From DATLWN01 sp964492895 (GTDB lineage Bacteria; Pseudomonadota; Zetaproteobacteria; Mariprofundales; Mariprofundaceae), in NCBI GenBank assembly GCA_964492895.1, contig CAZBLR010000017.1:1-40412 (forward strand): a stretch of DNA of 40,412 nucleotides. The letters are read 5' to 3'. Positions 17,003 to 25,600 of this stretch are shown here, piece after piece; positions within the stretch are counted from its first letter, which is position 1; the number at the start of each line of letters is the position of its first letter. Position numbers and translations under genes: made by a program. The notes below the pieces were generated by a model. The model searched no databases. It had not been told where the DNA came from and saw only the letters and a program-made list of their open reading frames with translations.

Positions 17003-17938
17003 TTATCCGGAAGTGTCCGCGTCGGCGTCGTCCTGCCCGAACAGCAGGTCCTTGATGCGCACGTGCACCGCGACCTCGAGCCGCTGCTCCACGCCCTGGC
17101 CCACGAACACGCCTTTCAGCGGCTGCACGTCGAAATAATCGCGGCCGAAGGCGGTGCGCACGTACTGCCAGTCGACCAGCTTGTCGTTGGTCGGGTCGAT
17201 GCCCATCCAGCCGTAGCCGTCGTGCCAGACCTGCACCCAGGCATGGGTGGCGGCGGCGCCGCGCAGGTGCTGGCCGATCTCGCCCCGGCTCGGGTCGAAG
17301 ATGTAGCCGCTGACGTAACGGGCCGGGATGCCGGCGTTGCGCAGCACGCCGATCATGGCATGGGCCATGTCCTGGCAGACGCCGCCGCCGTGCTCGAACA
17401 GCTCCTTCGGGCTGGAATGGACATGGGTGACGTCCGGGTCGTAGCGGAAGGTGCGGTAGAAATAGCGGCCCAGCTCGTACAGCGCATGCCCGAACTCGAT
17501 CTCGTCCATCGCCATGTCGAGTTCCTGGCCCTGCGGCACGCTGTCGTATTCCGCCAGCGGCGGCACGCCGGGCGACCAGCACAGGAATTCGCTCCAGCGC
17601 TCGTAGTAGGGGCGGCGATCGGGGCGCGACTCGGGGCCACAGCTGACGGCGTTGGTGGTTTCGACCACGGAGCGGGCGGTGACCTCCAGGAACCCGTGCG
17701 GCTCCAGGATGTTGAAATGGTGCACGAGGTTGCCGAAATGGTCGTGGTGCTGCGATACCGGGATCTCCGGCGCGATCTCGATCTCGTGCTGCAATACCCG
17801 TTGCAGGCCGGTGTCCACCGGCGACACGCGTAGCTCGTTGTGGGACTGCGACACCGGCGCGCTGTAGTCGAAGCGGGTCCGGTGCTCGACCTCGAGGATG
17901 ACGTGGTCCCCTTCGCCCAGGGTGTGGATCGGGTTCAT
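17003..17938 (-). CDS. Transglutaminase-like cysteine protease, bact_transglu_N plus core
   Basis: A 311-residue cytoplasmic protein with an N-terminal beta-rich domain (residues 12-95, starting LEVEHRTRFDYSAPVSQSHNELRV) and a transglutaminase-like core with an intact triad: Cys188 in GGGVCQDMAHA, His232 in THAWVQVW and Asp248 in GIDPTND. No signal peptide. It is the third gene of a tight cluster with alpha-E and ATP-grasp proteins; its ATG overlaps the alpha-E stop by four bases. In this family context it is thought to cleave or form amide bonds in a peptide made by the ATP-grasp partner. That role is inference. Confidence 0.88.
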   Translation of the reverse strand: MNPIHTLGEGDHVILEVEHRTRFDYSAPVSQSHNELRVSPVDTGLQRVLQHEIEIAPEIPVSQHHDHFGNLVHHFNILEPHGFLEVTARSVVETTNAVSCGPESRPDRRPYYERWSEFLCWSPGVPPLAEYDSVPQGQELDMAMDEIEFGHALYELGRYFYRTFRYDPDVTHVHSSPKELFEHGGGVCQDMAHAMIGVLRNAGIPARYVSGYIFDPSRGEIGQHLRGAAATHAWVQVWHDGYGWMGIDPTNDKLVDWQYVRTAFGRDYFDVQPLKGVFVGQGVEQRLEVAVHVRIKDLLFGQDDADADTSG

Positions 17939-18927
17939 TGCTGTTGCTGCGGGATCTGCATGGTCAGCAGACCCTTGTGGGCATCGGTCACCGTCACCGT
18001 CACCGAGTTGAAGAAGGCCTCGTTGATCAACCCGGAGATGTGCTCGCAGCGCTGCTGCACCGATTCCAGGTAATCCTTGAGCAGCATCGAGCGCAGCTCG
18101 TCGCGGGCCGCGCCGCCGCGCAGGTCGTCGAGGAAGGACTCCGTTTCCATCAGCAGATCGTACTGCGTCTCGTTGGCCGTGCCGATGCCCTTCAGCGCAT
18201 CCGCGATCTGGCGGATACTGAAATGCAGGGAGCGTGGGAAGCGCGGATCCAGGCTCAGCAGGCGCAGCACCTTGGTCGGGTCGATGCGGGCCTTGTATTG
18301 CCGGCGATAGGCCTCGTAGCCGGAAACGGATCTGAGCAGGGCCTGCCACTGGTGCAGGTCCAGGGGCTTGCCCACTTCCTCGGGGCTGGGCAGCAGCAGG
18401 TGGTACTTGATCTCCAGGATGCGGCTGGTCATGAAGGCGCGTTCCAGGGCCACGCCGAGGCGCAGGAACTGCCAGGTCTCGCCGTGGCTCATGGTGTTGT
18501 CGACCAGGCCGTGGAAGGCATTGCAGAATTGCCTGACCTCGTCCAGGAATGCCTGCGAGTTGTCGGTGCGGCCGGTGATGACGTGGTACATCTTGTTCAG
18601 CGACAGCCACATCTCCTCGCTGATGTGCTCGCGCACGGTGCGCGCCATCTCGCGCGCATGGTTCAGGCAGGAGCGGATCGAGTAGGGATGGGACGTGTCG
18701 GAGATCAGGAAGGCCATGACGCGGCGCCGGGTGACCGAGTCGTGCTTGGCGTCGAAGGCCTCGCGCGCGTGGGTGATGGCCAGCATCGGCGACCAGACGT
18801 CGAGCTCCGTGAAGTAGCCCTGCTCGAGGCTCATGCGCCGGTTGACGTCGAGGACGCGGGCGATGTTCTCGGCCCGCTCGATCTGCTGGCCGAGCTCGTA
18901 GATGTTGCGTGCGATGCGGCTAAGCAT
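17935..18927 (-). CDS. Alpha-E domain protein (DUF403)
   Basis: A 330-residue, nearly all-helical protein of the alpha-E family, found beside circularly permuted ATP-grasp enzymes. The start MLSRIARNIYELGQQIERAENIARVLD and the late RSLHFSIRQIADAL are typical for the family. No catalytic residues are known. It is sandwiched between the ATP-grasp gene (8-base overlap) and the transglutaminase-like gene (4-base overlap), implying a complex made in fixed ratio. Function unknown; comparative genomics places it in amidoligase systems. Confidence 0.88.
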   Translation of the reverse strand: MLSRIARNIYELGQQIERAENIARVLDVNRRMSLEQGYFTELDVWSPMLAITHAREAFDAKHDSVTRRRVMAFLISDTSHPYSIRSCLNHAREMARTVREHISEEMWLSLNKMYHVITGRTDNSQAFLDEVRQFCNAFHGLVDNTMSHGETWQFLRLGVALERAFMTSRILEIKYHLLLPSPEEVGKPLDLHQWQALLRSVSGYEAYRRQYKARIDPTKVLRLLSLDPRFPRSLHFSIRQIADALKGIGTANETQYDLLMETESFLDDLRGGAARDELRSMLLKDYLESVQQRCEHISGLINEAFFNSVTVTVTDAHKGLLTMQIPQQQQ

Positions 18928-20410
18928 CGGCGGCTCCCGGGGATTCGGGGTACAGCACCCAGGTGTCCTTGCTGCCGCCGCCCTGCGACGAGTTGACGAC
19001 GAGCGAGCCCTGGCGGAGGGCCACGCGCGTCAGGCCGCCCGGCAGCACCCGCACCCTGCCGTCGACGTCACAGACGGCGTACGGGCGCAGGTCCACGTGG
19101 CGCGGGAAGAAGCCCTTGCCGCCGTCCTGTTGTTCCACCCAGGTCGGATGCGTGGACAGCTGCTGGATCGGCTGGGCGATGTAATGGGCCGGATTGGCGG
19201 CCAGCATGGCGCGGAACTCCCCGATCTCCCGCTTGCTGGCCTGGCTGCCGACCAGGATGCCGTAGCCGCCGGAGGCATCGGTCGGCTTGATGACGATCTC
19301 GGTCATGTGCTCGAGCATGTACTTCAGGTCGGTATCGCGCGCACCCAGATACGTGGGCACGATGGGCAGGATCGGATCCTCGTCCAGATAGTAACGGATG
19401 ACCTCGGGGGTATAGGCGTACATCGCCTTGTCGTCGGCCACGCCGTTGCCCGGGGCGTTGGCCAGGGCCACGTTGCCGGCGCGGTAGGCGTTCATCAGGC
19501 CCGGAACGCCGAGTATCGAATCGGGGCGGAACACCAGCGGGTCGAGGAAGTCGGTGTCCATGCGCAGGTACAGCACGTCCACCCGCTGCAGGCCGCGCGT
19601 CGTCTTCATGTACAGCACGTCGCGGTCCACCAGCAGGTCCTGGCCCTCGACCAGCTCGGCCCCCATCTGGTTGGCCAGGAAGGAATGCTCGAAATAGGCG
19701 GAGTTGAAGATGCCGGGCGTCAGCACCGCCACCGTCGGGTTGTCGCTCGCCGACAGCGAGGCCAGGCTCTCGAACAGCATCTGCGGGTAATGGTCGACGG
19801 GGCGGACCTTGTACTGGTTCAGCAGCTCCGGCTGCACCCGCCCCATGACCCAGCGGTTCTCGATGACGTAGGAGACGCCGGACGGTACGCGCAGGTTGTC
19901 CTCGAGCACATGGAAGGCGCCGCTCTCGTTGCGGATCAGGTCGATGCCGCCGATGTGCACATGCTGGCCGCCGGGCGGATTCAGGCCGGTCATCTCGCGG
20001 CAGAACAACGTCGATTTCATCACCTGCGAGCTTGGGACGATGCCGTCCTTCATGATCTTCTGGTCGTGGTAGATGTCCTCGAGGAACAGGTTCAGCGCCG
20101 TCATGCGCTGGGCCACACCCGCCTCGATCACCGACCATTCTGGATCGGTGAGGATGCGCGGCATCAGGTCGAACGGGAAAATCTTCTCGGTGCCGCGCGC
20201 GTCGGAATAGACGGTGAAGGTGACGCCCTGGTTGAGCATCGACAGGTCGGCGGAGTGCTGCAGGCTCTCGATGCCGTCCGGGCCGAGTCCCTGGAAATGC
20301 TCGAATGCCGGCCCGTACAGCGACCGGCCTTTTCCGGATGCCTCGAAGGCCTCGTCATAGGCGGCGGCTCCGGAGGCACTGAAAATGGCTTCAGTTTTCA
20401 AGCGTTCCAT
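18920..20410 (-). CDS. Circularly permuted type 2 ATP-grasp amidoligase
   Basis: A 496-residue member of the circularly permuted ATP-grasp family (DUF404/DUF407). Family signatures in order: YDEAFEASGKGRSLY near residues 18-32, VTFTVYSDARGTEKIFPFD near 64-82, NLFLEDIYHDQ near 111-121, GGQHVHIGGIDLIR near 147-160, DNLRVPSGVSYVIENR near 171-186, and the nucleotide-binding IVIKPTDASGGYGILVG near 370-386. Such enzymes ligate amino acids or peptides with ATP. It is the first gene of the cluster. The ATG at 20410 has no recognisable ribosome binding site. The substrate is unknown. Confidence 0.9.
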   Translation of the reverse strand: MERLKTEAIFSASGAAAYDEAFEASGKGRSLYGPAFEHFQGLGPDGIESLQHSADLSMLNQGVTFTVYSDARGTEKIFPFDLMPRILTDPEWSVIEAGVAQRMTALNLFLEDIYHDQKIMKDGIVPSSQVMKSTLFCREMTGLNPPGGQHVHIGGIDLIRNESGAFHVLEDNLRVPSGVSYVIENRWVMGRVQPELLNQYKVRPVDHYPQMLFESLASLSASDNPTVAVLTPGIFNSAYFEHSFLANQMGAELVEGQDLLVDRDVLYMKTTRGLQRVDVLYLRMDTDFLDPLVFRPDSILGVPGLMNAYRAGNVALANAPGNGVADDKAMYAYTPEVIRYYLDEDPILPIVPTYLGARDTDLKYMLEHMTEIVIKPTDASGGYGILVGSQASKREIGEFRAMLAANPAHYIAQPIQQLSTHPTWVEQQDGGKGFFPRHVDLRPYAVCDVDGRVRVLPGGLTRVALRQGSLVVNSSQGGGSKDTWVLYPESPGAADA

Positions 20411-20498
20411 GGATTTGAAACTATCGAATGGGTTTCACCGGAACAAGGTCGCAAAGACCATGCGCCGATTATGGGCAGGACATGCCCCGCACAAAGGA

Positions 20499-20522
20499 AG
20501 ACGCCGCCTGGCGGCGGCGTCT
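20499..20522 (-). terminator. Intrinsic terminator after the doxX-like gene
   Basis: A perfect 10-bp stem, AGACGCCGCC (20499-20508) with GGCGGCGTCT (20513-20522), has a 4-base loop. Read on the minus strand it is followed by TCCTTTGTG, a short U-rich tail. It lies 23 bases past the stop of the doxX-like gene and separates it from the ATP-grasp gene. Confidence 0.65.
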
Positions 20523-20545
20523 GAACCCTGTGGTGTCAGCCCGGA

Positions 20546-20971
<426 letters not shown>

Positions 20972-21075
20972 ATCGTAACCTCCATGGAAACGCGGCGTGC
21001 AGGCTATGGATCCTGCTCGCCGGGTTATGAAGGGATATTGTAGGCCAAATTCGCGGGCGATGAGCGTCCGGGACG

Positions 21076-22458
21076 CTATTTCAGCTGCTGCAGGCAGTCG
21101 AGCGCCGCCAGCCTGTAGCACTCGGCCAGCGTCGGGTAGTTGAACACATTGGACACCAGATCGCGCACCGTGCCGCCGTAGTGCATCACCAGCTGGCCGA
21201 TGTGGATCAGCTCACTGGCCTGCTCGCCGACGATGTGCACGCCGATCAGTCGGCCCGTCCCTGCATCGGCGATCAGCTTCAGCAGGCCGTTCGCCTCGCC
21301 GATGATCTGGCCGCGGGCGCTGTCCGCGAAACGGCTGCGGCCCACGACGTAGTCGAGCCCGTCCCGGCTCGCCTCACGCTCGGTCCTGCCGACCCACGAG
21401 ATCTCCGGGATGGTGTAGATGGCCATCGGCAGGTGGTCGGCCATCGCATGCGCCTCGCCGGAGAAGGCGTGGATCACGGCGGCGCGCCCCTGGGCCATGC
21501 CGGTGGAGGCCAGGGCCGGGCGGCCGATCAGGTCGCCGACGGCGTAGATGTTCGGCACGCTGGTCTGGAAGTTCGCATTGACCCGGATCCAGCCCTGGTC
21601 GAGTTCGAGTCCGACCTTGGGGATGTTGAGGCTGGCGGCGTTCGGTTCCCGGCCCAGGGCATAGAGCACCGCCTCGGCCTGCAGCCGTTTGCCGCTTTCG
21701 AGCACCGTCTCGGTGCCGCCGTCCTCGCGGCGGATGGACACGGGGCGCTCCTGCATGTGCAGGGTGACGCCCATGCCGGCGAAGGCATCGGCGAGCACGC
21801 CGACGACATCCTTGCTCAGATAGGCCAACAGCTGCGCGTGGGAGTCGACGACGGTGACCTCGACGCCGAGCGAGGCGAAGATGGATACGAATTCGCAGGC
21901 GATGACGCCGCCGCCGACCACCAAGAGGCTCTTCGGCAATCGCTTGAGCTTCAGGATCGAGGTGGAATCCAGCACCGTCTGTTTGTCGAACGGCACGTCG
22001 GAAGGGCGGCGGGGGCGCGAGCCGGTGGCCAGCACGATGATGTCGGCACAGAGGCGCCGCGACTGCCCGGACGCATCGACGATCTCCAGCGTGTGGGCGT
22101 CGACCAGCGAGGCCTCGCCCGGGATCAGGGCCACGCCGGAGCTAAGCAGCCGCTTGACGATCACCGATTCCTGCATGGCGATCACGGCGTCCTTGCGCCG
22201 CACGGCATCGGCCAGCAGGCCGTGCCGCGACTGGGCGTTCTGCGCGAAGATGCCGCGCATGCCGTGCGCCCCGGAGCGCGACACCAGATAGGCCGCCTCG
22301 CGCAGCGCCTTGCTCGGGATGGTGCCGGTCTGCAGGCCGGCACCGCCGATCGAGGGCTTGCGCTCGATGATGGCGGCCTTCCTGCCCATGCGCGCCGCCT
22401 GCCAGGCCGCATGCTGCCCGGCGGGGCCGGAACCGACGATCAGGACATCGTAATCCAT
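21076..22458 (-). CDS. sthA: Soluble (Si-specific) NAD(P)+ transhydrogenase
   Basis: FAD enzyme that passes hydride between NADPH and NAD+ to balance the two pools. It has 460 residues (E. coli 466). The FAD motif is GSGPAG at 9-14; the NAD(P) motif is VVGGGVIACEF. The segment GGAGLQTGTIPSKALR (38-53) is where disulfide relatives carry CxxxxC; SthA proteins normally keep the first cysteine, but here it is Gly41, so neither is present. The C-terminal FNYPTLAECYRLAAL fits SthA and not lipoamide dehydrogenase. The start codon is embedded in a strong inverted repeat (next entry). Confidence 0.9.
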   Translation of the reverse strand: MDYDVLIVGSGPAGQHAAWQAARMGRKAAIIERKPSIGGAGLQTGTIPSKALREAAYLVSRSGAHGMRGIFAQNAQSRHGLLADAVRRKDAVIAMQESVIVKRLLSSGVALIPGEASLVDAHTLEIVDASGQSRRLCADIIVLATGSRPRRPSDVPFDKQTVLDSTSILKLKRLPKSLLVVGGGVIACEFVSIFASLGVEVTVVDSHAQLLAYLSKDVVGVLADAFAGMGVTLHMQERPVSIRREDGGTETVLESGKRLQAEAVLYALGREPNAASLNIPKVGLELDQGWIRVNANFQTSVPNIYAVGDLIGRPALASTGMAQGRAAVIHAFSGEAHAMADHLPMAIYTIPEISWVGRTEREASRDGLDYVVGRSRFADSARGQIIGEANGLLKLIADAGTGRLIGVHIVGEQASELIHIGQLVMHYGGTVRDLVSNVFNYPTLAECYRLAALDCLQQLK

Positions 22459-22480
22459 AGGCGCACCCCCATGCGCCTAT
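22457..22480 (-). promoter_or_regulatory. Hairpin covering the sthA start codon
   Basis: ATAGGCGCA (22457-22465) and TGCGCCTAT (22472-22480) are perfect 9-bp arms around six bases. In the mRNA the last two paired bases of the 3' arm are the A and U of the sthA AUG, and the loop UGGGGG holds the only Shine-Dalgarno-like sequence. The segment 22456-22473 can also pair with 22505-22523, giving an alternative structure. I infer translational control; it is not a terminator because no U-run follows. Confidence 0.6.
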
Positions 22481-22518
22481 TAAGCCGTATTTCCGGGGGC
22501 CTGTCATGGGGGAGATGC

Positions 22519-23346
22519 CTATGCGCTCCTGGCCGTCTCCCAGGCATGGATCGCGTGCTTCCTGACCGCGCCCCAGTGGTAGCCGCCGATGTGGCCGCTG
22601 CCCCGGATGACGCGGTGGCAGGGGATCAGGAAGGCGACCGGATTGCCGGCCGCGGCGAGGCCCACGGCGCGGGCCGCGCGGGGTTGGCCGATGGCCGCCG
22701 CCACCTGGGCATAGCTCGCCACCGTCCCCGGCGGGATCCGCAACAACGCCTTCCACACGCTGATCTGGAAATTCGTGCCGTGCACGTGCAGGGACAGCGG
22801 GCGGTCGGGCGGGGGCTTGCCGTCGAACATGGCGCGGACCATGGCGCCCGTGCGCCGGCGGTTTTCACGGAACGTCGCCCGGGGCCATTGGTCGGCCAGG
22901 CCGGCCAGTTGGGAGCCGTCATCCGCATCGTCCAGGAAGGCGAAATGGCAGATGCCCCGGGGGGTGACGGCGATGAAGGCCCGGCCGAACGGGGTGGCGT
23001 GCACCGCATGTTCGATGACGAGGCCGGCGCCGCCGGCCTTGTATTCACCCGGCGTCACCGCCTCGAGCTGCACGAAATGGTCGTGCAGGCGCGAGCCGCT
23101 GCTCAGCCCCACGGCGTAGGAGACGTCGAGCAGGGGCCGAGATGCATCCAGCAGGGACTTGGCGCGCTCCAGCGTCAGTACCTGCAGGAAGCGCTTGGGG
23201 GTGATGCCGGCCCAGCGGCTGAACAGGCGCTGGCAGTGGAAGGGGCTCAGATGCAGGTGGGCGGCGATCTCGTCCAGCCTCGGCTGCTGCTCCGCCCGCT
23301 CGACGATGAAGGCGATCGCCTCGGCGATGCGCTCATAGTCCGACAT
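22519..23346 (-). CDS. AraC-type regulator fused to O6-methylguanine-DNA methyltransferase
   Basis: A 275-residue Ada-like protein lacking the N-terminal zinc/methylphosphotriester domain. Residues 1-95 are an AraC helix-turn-helix pair (LDEIAAHLHLSPFHCQRLFSRWAGITPKRFL and a second one); residues 105-270 are the suicide alkyltransferase, with acceptor Cys243 in the PCHRV signature (IPCHRVIR). It repairs O6-alkylguanine, and the AraC part may sense or regulate. The start at 23346 is preferred; upstream ATG 23358 and TTG 23361 lack a ribosome binding site. The stop codon lies inside an inverted repeat shared with the sthA leader. Confidence 0.87.
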   Translation of the reverse strand: MSDYERIAEAIAFIVERAEQQPRLDEIAAHLHLSPFHCQRLFSRWAGITPKRFLQVLTLERAKSLLDASRPLLDVSYAVGLSSGSRLHDHFVQLEAVTPGEYKAGGAGLVIEHAVHATPFGRAFIAVTPRGICHFAFLDDADDGSQLAGLADQWPRATFRENRRRTGAMVRAMFDGKPPPDRPLSLHVHGTNFQISVWKALLRIPPGTVASYAQVAAAIGQPRAARAVGLAAAGNPVAFLIPCHRVIRGSGHIGGYHWGAVRKHAIHAWETARSA

Positions 23347-23370
23347 GGGGTATTCCATCAATCATGGTGT

Positions 23371-24045
23371 TCATGATTCCCTCGCGGGATGCGCCCGATC
23401 GACGTCCGGACTCCGGTACATGGCTTCCGGTATCGTCGCCAGGGTGGAGTCATGCAACTGCGGTCCGAGCCCGTAGAAGCGCTGAAAACTCATGATCAGC
23501 GGTCGCCACTTGTCCGGATCGATGCGGGCCGTTTCACCATCGATCAATATCGATTCCTCCACATGCACGCGCTGGATGCGCACCTCGATACAAACGAGGT
23601 TGCCGCGTTGTGCCGGATCATCCTCGGCGATACCGTGGACGGCTTCAACGCACGCCTCCAGTTGGACGGGGCATTCCCTCACTCGCGGTGCGGCGACCGT
23701 CTCCGAAGCGGCCGGGTTCAGTCCCGCAACGCCGAATTTGTCGGGCTCGAATCTGTATCCCCGGCGCTTCTTCCTCTCCGGGACAGGATCGGAACCCGTC
23801 GTCAGCGCGAGCCGGTTCACGGCGGATACCTCCTTTGCGGAAGGGAGGTTGAGGACGCCTTCGCCCGAACGCAGCATGTTCTGCGTGGTCTTTGAACTCG
23901 AGGCCAGGCCGAGGATGCAACGCCATCCAAGCCAGAAGGCTGAAGACATGGGCGCGAGGTTATACGTCCCGTCCTCGTTTAAGGTGCTGACCAGAACGAC
24001 GGGCGTTCCGAGGTACAGGATCGATGGCGCGATGGTTTTGTGCAT
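23371..24045 (-). CDS. Flavin reductase-like (DIM6/NTAB) family protein
   Basis: A 224-residue FMN-binding split-barrel protein. TPVVLVSTLNEDGTYNLAPMSSAFWLG near residues 14-40 and the following TTQNMLRSGEGVLNLPS are typical of this family, which includes flavin reductases and nitrilotriacetate monooxygenase components. ATG 24045 is chosen because GAGGAG lies five bases before it, although the frame is open to 24087. It is 24 bases upstream of the Ada-like gene on the same strand. The substrate and partner are not known. Confidence 0.82.
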   Translation of the reverse strand: MHKTIAPSILYLGTPVVLVSTLNEDGTYNLAPMSSAFWLGWRCILGLASSSKTTQNMLRSGEGVLNLPSAKEVSAVNRLALTTGSDPVPERKKRRGYRFEPDKFGVAGLNPAASETVAAPRVRECPVQLEACVEAVHGIAEDDPAQRGNLVCIEVRIQRVHVEESILIDGETARIDPDKWRPLIMSFQRFYGLGPQLHDSTLATIPEAMYRSPDVDRAHPARES

Positions 24046-24120
24046 CGGTCTCCTCATGCATGTGATGCAGGGATGATGGAGATGCATGCGCGTTTCCGCG
24101 ACCCGGATCTTGCGGTGGGC

Positions 24121-24789
24121 CTACTCGCGGCGCAGCAGGCTGTCGTTGATGAAGCCGGCCAGCGCGAAGGGACGGAATTCGCGGTCGATGCGGTCGCGGT
24201 CCGCGATTTGCTCGGCCCATTCCAGCAGGCTGACATCCGGGTTCTTCTTCCGGTAGGCCATGTAGATGTTCAGATAGTTGTCGATCTTGCCGGCCTTGGA
24301 TTGCCGGATATGGCCGAAGGGCCAGAGCCTGAGCTGGTTGGTCTGCTCGATGGGGATGTTCTGGTGGAAATGCTGGAACAGCGTGGCGTAGATGCCGGTA
24401 CGGTCCGCGCCCGCCTTGCAGTGCATCCACATCGGGTATTCGATCGATGCGAACAGGTCCTTGGCGCGGCGCAGGTCCTCGGCCCCCGGCGTCCCGCGCG
24501 ACTTGATCTCGACGTCGATCAGCGTGATGCCGAGCTTCTCGCACTGTTCCCGTTCGAAGGCCCAGTAGGCCGAACCGGGATTGGCGCCCTTGAGGTTGAT
24601 GATGGTCCTGATGCCGTATTTCTTCACCACGCGGCGCAACTGCCACATCGTCGGCTGGGAGGAGCGGTAGGTGTTGTCCGAGATGCGATGGAAGTTGAAG
24701 CGGAACAGGTTGGTGAAATTGTGTTCCTGGAACATGGCGTACAGCCATGCCCATGCCCGGCCACGGCGGGTATCCAGGTTGAATCTCAT
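24121..24789 (-). CDS. Dual-specificity / tyrosine phosphatase family protein
   Basis: A 222-residue protein with the complete P-loop signature HCKAGADRT at 123-131: nucleophile Cys124 and phosphate-binding Arg130. NTYRSSQPTMWQLRRVVKKYGIRTIINLKG near 39-68 is typical of bacterial Siw14-like phosphatases, and an acidic general acid is expected near 92. No signal peptide. The start codon overlaps the stop of a 12-residue leader ORF and has no good ribosome binding site of its own. It may act on phosphoproteins, inositol phosphates or polyphosphates; the sequence cannot tell. Confidence 0.88.
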   Translation of the reverse strand: MRFNLDTRRGRAWAWLYAMFQEHNFTNLFRFNFHRISDNTYRSSQPTMWQLRRVVKKYGIRTIINLKGANPGSAYWAFEREQCEKLGITLIDVEIKSRGTPGAEDLRRAKDLFASIEYPMWMHCKAGADRTGIYATLFQHFHQNIPIEQTNQLRLWPFGHIRQSKAGKIDNYLNIYMAYRKKNPDVSLLEWAEQIADRDRIDREFRPFALAGFINDSLLRRE

Positions 24790-24824
24790 TGCACCGGCTT
24801 TTCCAAGCGCACGCCACCGCGCAT
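24786..24824 (-). other. Leader mini-ORF (12 codons) coupled to the phosphatase gene
   Basis: ATG at 24824 is preceded by AGGAG (24831-24835) and opens MRGGVRLEKPVQ, whose TGA overlaps the phosphatase ATG as ATGA. It is too short for routine calling. The layout suggests translational coupling: ribosomes start at the strong site and reinitiate on the phosphatase. Confidence 0.5.
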
Positions 24825-24855
24825 GTTCGTCTCCTATGGTCGATCTCCGGCTGCG

Positions 24856-24884
24856 ATGATACGGATGCCTTATGTCAATTCCAA
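24856..24884 (-). promoter_or_regulatory. Putative promoter for the leader ORF and phosphatase
   Basis: On the minus strand TTGGAA (24879-24884) and TATCAT (24856-24861) are separated by exactly 17 bases. They match the sigma70 -35 at four and the -10 at five of six positions. Transcription would start about 25 bases before the leader ORF. Confidence 0.5.
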
Positions 24885-24981
24885 GATGAATTCGACATCA
24901 CTGGGCCGCCGGAGCCAACTAGGGGTGGAAGTCTTTGATTATGCTTGATAAACCGGACGGACGGCAGGGCGGCGGAGGCGG

Positions 24982-25578
24982 CTAGCGCGCCAGGCACCAG
25001 ATCAGGCAGCGGTTGTTCGCCGGCATCGCGTGATCGGCCCGCAGGGACAGACCCGCCTCCCGGGCCAGGGCGTCGACGGCCTCGAAATCGCGGATGCCGC
25101 TACGCGGATCGCGCTCCTTCAGCCACTGGTCGAAGCGGGCGTTGCTGTCGCTGGTGAAGCGGCCGCCGTAGTTGTACGGGCCGTAGAAGCAGACGATGCC
25201 GGGTGCACGCAGGTGGCGGGCGATGCCGGCAAACAGCCGCCCGACCTCGGGCCAGCCGATGATGTGGATGACGTTGGCGCAGAAGACGGCCGGCGTACTG
25301 TCGATCGGCCAGGGCGCATTGACGTCGAGCGCCAGCGGCGGCGGCACATTGGGCAGCTGGGCCGATGTGCGCCAGGCGTCGATGCCGGCGTGGTTCTCTG
25401 GGCGGTCGCTGGGCTGCCAGCTCAGATGCGGCATCGCGGCACCGAAGTAGGCCGCATGCTGGCCGGTGCCGCTGCCGATCTCCAGCACCGCGTCGACCTC
25501 GGCGAACAGCGGCCGGATGATCTCGAGGATCGGCTGCTGGTTGTTGGCGCAGGCCTGGGAGAAGGGGCGTTCGTCCAT
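24982..25578 (-). CDS. DUF938 SAM-dependent methyltransferase-like protein
   Basis: A 198-residue class I methyltransferase fold. ACANNQQPILEII near 9-21 and VLEIGSGTGQHAAYF near 30-44 are the family start and SAM loop; FCANVIHIIGWPEVGRLFAG and YGPYNYGGRFTSDSNARFD are DUF938 hallmarks. The longer frame to 25905 is the shadow of the next gene; ATG 25578 is chosen. It sits 22 bases after the dienelactone hydrolase, probably in one transcript. The substrate is unknown. Confidence 0.87.
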   Translation of the reverse strand: MDERPFSQACANNQQPILEIIRPLFAEVDAVLEIGSGTGQHAAYFGAAMPHLSWQPSDRPENHAGIDAWRTSAQLPNVPPPLALDVNAPWPIDSTPAVFCANVIHIIGWPEVGRLFAGIARHLRAPGIVCFYGPYNYGGRFTSDSNARFDQWLKERDPRSGIRDFEAVDALAREAGLSLRADHAMPANNRCLIWCLAR

Positions 25579-25600
25579 CGGTGCCGACCAGCGCGACCGA

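Noticed and set aside
24871..24884. TTGACA on the minus strand upstream of the phosphatase as a -35 box
   Set aside because: No -10-like hexamer lies 16-18 bases downstream of it; the overlapping TTGGAA/TATCAT pair with 17-base spacing fits better.
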